Source: an uncultured bacterium
GTDB taxonomy: Bacteria > Cyanobacteriota > Vampirovibrionia > Gastranaerophilales > Gastranaerophilaceae
Direction of reading: 5' to 3'
Assembly: GCA_949035555.1 (NCBI GenBank)
Contig: CAROLD010000012.1
Coordinates: forward strand, 1-51,797
DNA length: 51,797 nucleotides
A program made the translations under genes and the position numbers. Below, in pieces: positions 49,031 to 51,797 of this stretch (positions within the stretch are counted from its first letter, which is position 1; each line of letters starts with the position of its first letter). The notes beneath the pieces were generated by a model. It was not told where the DNA came from and made no database searches. It was given only the letters and a program-made list of their open reading frames with translations.

Positions 49031-49267
49031 TTATTCTTTATTTGACCAATAATATAGCTTTCTTAATACAAAATAAAACATAACATTTGCTAAAAAAAAG
49101 ATTAAAAAGCCACCTATAAATGGGAGTACTCCCTTTATTCCCTCATAATCAATTGCCATTGAACCTACAAATGCGATAACCATTGATATAAACCATGTCA
49201 AAGGAATATATAATAATAACAAAATATAAATGATACATAATCTTAATGTTTTAAATAATTTTACCAT
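49031..49267 (-). CDS. 78-residue membrane protein (small-protein operon, gene 2)
   Basis: 78 residues with two hydrophobic helices (about 9-36 and 48-68) joined by a short acidic loop (AIDYEG), a basic N-terminus (MVKLFKTLR) and a Lys/Trp/Tyr-rich C-terminus. No recognised motif. It starts 17 bases after the 96-residue gene, on the same strand. Its ribosome-binding site is weak (GGA about 15 bases upstream), so translational coupling is likely. It looks like a helical-hairpin inner-membrane protein. Confidence 0.6.
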   Translation of the reverse strand: MVKLFKTLRLCIIYILLLLYIPLTWFISMVIAFVGSMAIDYEGIKGVLPFIGGFLIFFLANVMFYFVLRKLYYWSNKE

Positions 49268-49284
49268 AGTTTTAATATTCCAAT

Positions 49285-49575
49285 TTACGTTATCAAGACT
49301 GATAAGGGCAATAATAATATAATTAGATTGCTTATAATATAGCTAATTTGAAAATATCCCTTATCAACATCCTTTAAATATATGAATGTCGCAATTATAA
49401 AAAATATCCCTAATAAAAAATAACCACTAAATATATATAAATAAACAATTTTTTCGATTTGAAGAACATCAGAAAATGTTAAAAATACGCTCAGAAGCAA
49501 TCCCATTGAAACATTCCATAAAAATCTTACGCCAATTAATAGTTTAATAAATATATTATTAATATTCTTTTCCAT
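49285..49575 (-). CDS. 96-residue membrane protein (small-protein operon, gene 1)
   Basis: 96 residues with three hydrophobic helices (about 10-32, 43-62 and 73-95) and an Asn/Lys-rich head MEKNINNIFIKLL. A charged loop (KDVDKGYFQ) separates the second and third. It is the first of four tightly spaced genes (17-21 bases) on the minus strand, all very AT-rich and tiny membrane proteins. They converge on the effector-like gene ending at 48624. Families are unknown. Multi-helix small membrane proteins in such places often act as immunity or regulatory partners (inference). Confidence 0.6.
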   Translation of the reverse strand: MEKNINNIFIKLLIGVRFLWNVSMGLLLSVFLTFSDVLQIEKIVYLYIFSGYFLLGIFFIIATFIYLKDVDKGYFQISYIISNLIILLLPLSVLIT

Positions 49576-49628
49576 ATCTTAATAAGTTTATCATAATTTT
49601 TTTAGAAAAATACGGTCAAGTGGCTATA

Positions 49629-49666
49629 AAAAAGGCGCGGATTGGAATTCCAATCCGCGCCTTTTT
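49629..49666. terminator. Bidirectional terminator after dnaK
   Basis: A perfect 38-base palindrome centred on GGAATTCC, GC-rich with A and T flanks, immediately 3' of dnaK. Confidence 0.85.
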
Positions 49667-49684
49667 AGTTATTTAAAGAATTTA

Positions 49685-51529
49685 TTATTCTTTTACATAT
49701 TCTGCATCAATTACATCGTCATCATTATTGTTTGATGAGGAGTCAGATGATGCGCTTTCAGAATTTGCACTTTGAGCAGTTTCACCTTCTTTTTGTACTG
49801 CTTCGTATGCTTTTTGTGAAATTCCGAACATTGTTTGCTGTAATTCTTCAGATAATTTTTTCAATTCATCTGTTGATTTATTTTCATCAATTGCTTTTTG
49901 CAATGCTGCTTTTTGTTCTTCTAATTTAGTTTTATCAGCTGCGTCAATTTTGCCTTCGAAATCTTTTACAATTCTATCAGCAGAACCGATTAAGCTTGAA
50001 GCATTATTTTTAATTTCAGCTTCTTCTTTTTTCTTTTTATCTTCAGCTGCATTAGCTTCTGCTTCTTTTACCATTTTATCAATATCATCTTCTGAAAGGT
50101 TAGAAGAATTTGTAATAGTAATTTTTTGTTCTTTATTAGTAGCTTTATCTTTAGCAGAAACATTTACAATACCGTTAGCGTCGATATCAAATGTAACTTC
50201 AATTTGAGGAATACCGCGCATTGCTGGTGCGATACCTTCAAGTCTGAACATACCTAAAGATTTGTTATCTCTAGCCATTGGTCTTTCACCTTGAAGAACT
50301 TGAATATCTACAGCGGTTTGGTTGTTTTCAGCAGTTGAGAACACTTGAGATTTAGAAACAGGAATTGTAGTGTTACGAGGAACCAACGGAGTCATAACAC
50401 CGCCTAATGTTTCAATACCAAGTGTTAGAGGAGTTACGTCTAACAATACGATATCTTTAACTTCACCTGCAAGTACACCTGCTTGAACTGCTGCACCAAC
50501 TGCAACAACTTCGTCAGGGTTAACTGATTGGTTAGGTTCTTTACCTGTGTAATCTTTAACTAATTTTTGAACAGCAGGAATTCTTGAAGATCCGCCGACT
50601 AATACAACTTCGTTGATTTCAGATTTAGAAATACCTGCATCCTGAATAGCTTGTTCAACAGGTTTTTTACATCTTTCCAATAAGTCATAAGATAATTCTT
50701 CAAATTTAGCTCTTGTTAAGTTCAAGTCTAAGTGTTTAGGACCATTTGCATCTGCAGTGATGAACGGTAAGTTGATATTTGTTTCAAATACAGAAGACAA
50801 TTCACATTTAGCTTTTTCAGCAGCTTCTTTAACACGCTGCATAGCTTGTTTGTCACCTGTCAAATCAATGCCTTCTTGTTTTTTGAATTCTTCACAAATC
50901 CAATTCATAACTTTTTGGTCAAAGTCGTCACCACCTAAGTGAGTATCACCTGATGTTGATAATACTTCGTGAACACCGTCACCGATTTCAAGAACTGAAA
51001 CGTCGAATGTACCACCGCCTAAGTCGAATACTAAAACTTTTTCAGCTTTTTCTTTTTCAAGACCGTAAGCCAAAGCCGCTGCAGTAGGTTCGTTTACGAT
51101 ACGAAGAACATCTAAACCTGCAATTTTACCAGCATCTTTTGTTGCCTGTCTTTGTGCATCGTTGAAATATGCCGGAACAGTAATAACAGCAGAAGTTACT
51201 TTTTCTCCAAGATAAGCGCTGGCATCATCAGCTAATTTTCTCAAAATCATTGAAGAAATTTCTTGCGGAGTGTAATCTTTTCCGTCAATATTTACTTTAT
51301 AATTGTCACCCATGTGTCTTTTAATTGAAGCAATAGTTTTATCAGGGTTTACGATAGCCTGACGTTTTGCTAACTGTCCGACTAATCTTTCGCCTGTTTT
51401 AGAAAAACCAACGATAGAAGGGGTTGTTCTTGAACCTTCTGCGTTAGCGATAACAGTCGGTTTTCCACCTTCCATAACTGCAACAACTGAGTTTGTAGTA
51501 CCCAAGTCAATACCAATTGTTTTTGCCAT
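49685..51529 (-). CDS. dnaK: Molecular chaperone DnaK (Hsp70)
   Basis: 614 residues. The N-terminal ATPase domain begins MAKTIGIDLGTTNSVVAVMEGG, with VFDLGGGTFDVSVLEI (about residue 165) and VVLVGGSSRIPAVQ (about 310). The DVTPLTLGIETLGG linker and the substrate-binding domain (about 365-505) are standard. The C-terminal lid ends in a Ser/Asn/Asp-rich tail and DDDVIDAEYVKE, the usual EEVD-like bacterial terminus. It folds and protects proteins with DnaJ and GrpE, but neither gene is next to it. AAAGGAG precedes the ATG. No CIRCE-type inverted repeat is visible in the upstream 190 bases. Confidence 0.98.
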   Translation of the reverse strand: MAKTIGIDLGTTNSVVAVMEGGKPTVIANAEGSRTTPSIVGFSKTGERLVGQLAKRQAIVNPDKTIASIKRHMGDNYKVNIDGKDYTPQEISSMILRKLADDASAYLGEKVTSAVITVPAYFNDAQRQATKDAGKIAGLDVLRIVNEPTAAALAYGLEKEKAEKVLVFDLGGGTFDVSVLEIGDGVHEVLSTSGDTHLGGDDFDQKVMNWICEEFKKQEGIDLTGDKQAMQRVKEAAEKAKCELSSVFETNINLPFITADANGPKHLDLNLTRAKFEELSYDLLERCKKPVEQAIQDAGISKSEINEVVLVGGSSRIPAVQKLVKDYTGKEPNQSVNPDEVVAVGAAVQAGVLAGEVKDIVLLDVTPLTLGIETLGGVMTPLVPRNTTIPVSKSQVFSTAENNQTAVDIQVLQGERPMARDNKSLGMFRLEGIAPAMRGIPQIEVTFDIDANGIVNVSAKDKATNKEQKITITNSSNLSEDDIDKMVKEAEANAAEDKKKKEEAEIKNNASSLIGSADRIVKDFEGKIDAADKTKLEEQKAALQKAIDENKSTDELKKLSEELQQTMFGISQKAYEAVQKEGETAQSANSESASSDSSSNNNDDDVIDAEYVKE

Positions 51530-51666
51530 AATTTTTTATCTCCTTTACTAATAAATATATTTATATCTATTTCATATTATTGTTATAACATCGTTTTTTT
51601 AAAATCTAAAAAAAATAAACAAAAAATTAACATTTGACAGTAAAAAAAAAAATTTATAAAAAACTC

Positions 51667-51694
51667 TTGCAAAATTTTTTTCAGCATATATAAT
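51667..51694 (+). promoter_or_regulatory. Promoter of tRNA-Asp
   Basis: TTGCAA (51667-51672), a 16-base spacer and TATAAT (51689-51694) precede the tRNA start by about 22 bases. Confidence 0.75.
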
Positions 51695-51715
51695 AAAAAC
51701 ATAGCCAATATAAAT

Positions 51716-51793
51716 GGGAGCGTAGCTCAGTTTGGTTAGAGCGCATGCCTGTCACGCATGAGGTCGCGAGTTCGAGCCTCGTCGTTCCCGCCA
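51716..51793 (+). tRNA. tRNA-Asp (GUC)
   Basis: The cloverleaf is complete: acceptor GGGAGCG (51716-51722) pairs with CGTTCCC (51783-51789) with one G-U pair. The D arm has GCTC/GAGC, the anticodon stem CATGC/GCATG closes the loop CTGTCAC with anticodon GTC, and the T arm is GCGAG-TTCGAGC-CTCGT. The discriminator base is G, as needed for AspRS, and CCA is encoded. Confidence 0.97.
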
Positions 51794-51797
51794 TTTA

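Noticed and set aside
51530..51640. CIRCE element upstream of dnaK
   Set aside because: No TTAGCACTC-N9-GAGTGCTAA-like inverted repeat is present; the region is plain AT-rich sequence with an AAAGGAG ribosome-binding site.
1..51797. CRISPR arrays, insertion sequences, integrases or prophage genes
   Set aside because: No regularly spaced direct repeats, transposase or integrase motifs, or phage structural genes were found on either strand.

Overview
The window is an AT-rich bacterial chromosome segment from a fermentative, Gram-negative-type organism. The best guess is Candidatus Gastranaerophilales (Melainabacteria/Vampirovibrionia), the gut-dwelling non-photosynthetic sister group of Cyanobacteria. 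The evidence is a bifunctional AdhE, KdsA (Kdo for LPS), an outer-membrane porin, a secretin-based type IV pilus/type II secretion operon, pilin-like proteins carrying a D-[IV]-N-G...G-x-D-x-F signature, and several Asn-rich N-termini ending in a short S/N-F-x-G/R motif. The taxonomic call is an inference from gene content and style; no marker phylogeny was possible.

Layout. 1-5.4 kb: end of an unknown charged protein, a LipM-like octanoyltransferase, a pilin-like protein, a sugar nucleotidyltransferase, a decayed minus-strand fragment, two related membrane proteins and a small secreted protein. 5.6-10.6 kb: a PHP (endonuclease Q-like)-UvrD helicase fusion, convergent with a TPR-glycosyltransferase and a nitroreductase. 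10.7-13.0 kb: a short DXS-type enzyme and a MerR regulator, preceded by a promoter with MerR geometry (19-bp spacer and a dyad). 13-18.9 kb: acyl-CoA/ACP synthetase, a divergent GH77 glucanotransferase, an M20 peptidase and a canonical prepilin. 19-22.5 kb: rplT, rpmI (no infC) and adhE on the minus strand. 22.5-30.8 kb: a compositionally odd intergenic islet, a small FxG-motif protein behind a strong operator-bearing promoter, rhodanese, TPR lipid/secretory protein, pepA, a MATE transporter, an overlooked 44-residue membrane protein, a U32 tRNA hydroxylation protein and a YqeG phosphatase. 31-37.2 kb: pilus/secretion operon (PilP/GspC-like, secretin, PilB/GspE, PilC/GspF). 37.2-42.1 kb: SDR, kdsA, MBL hydrolase, pheS, rseP. 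42.1-47 kb: a frameshifted porin, TPR, HD, DJ-1, DMT and flavin reductase genes. 47-49.6 kb: an accessory-looking block with a promoter-structured RNA-terminator unit, a 456-residue effector-like protein, and a convergent operon of four tiny membrane proteins. 49.7-51.8 kb: dnaK and tRNA-Asp.

Functional themes. Housekeeping genes (rplT, rpmI, pheS, dnaK, tRNA-Asp, kdsA, rseP) are mixed with envelope and secretion genes. Convergent pairs are almost always separated by perfect bidirectional terminator hairpins. Several genes appear to be leaderless: a -10 box sits exactly six bases before the ATG and no Shine-Dalgarno sequence is visible. Others carry their ribosome-binding site inside a hairpin. 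The most system-like candidates are the RNA/effector/four-small-membrane-protein block at 47-49.6 kb, the MerR-DXS unit, and the PHP-UvrD repair fusion.
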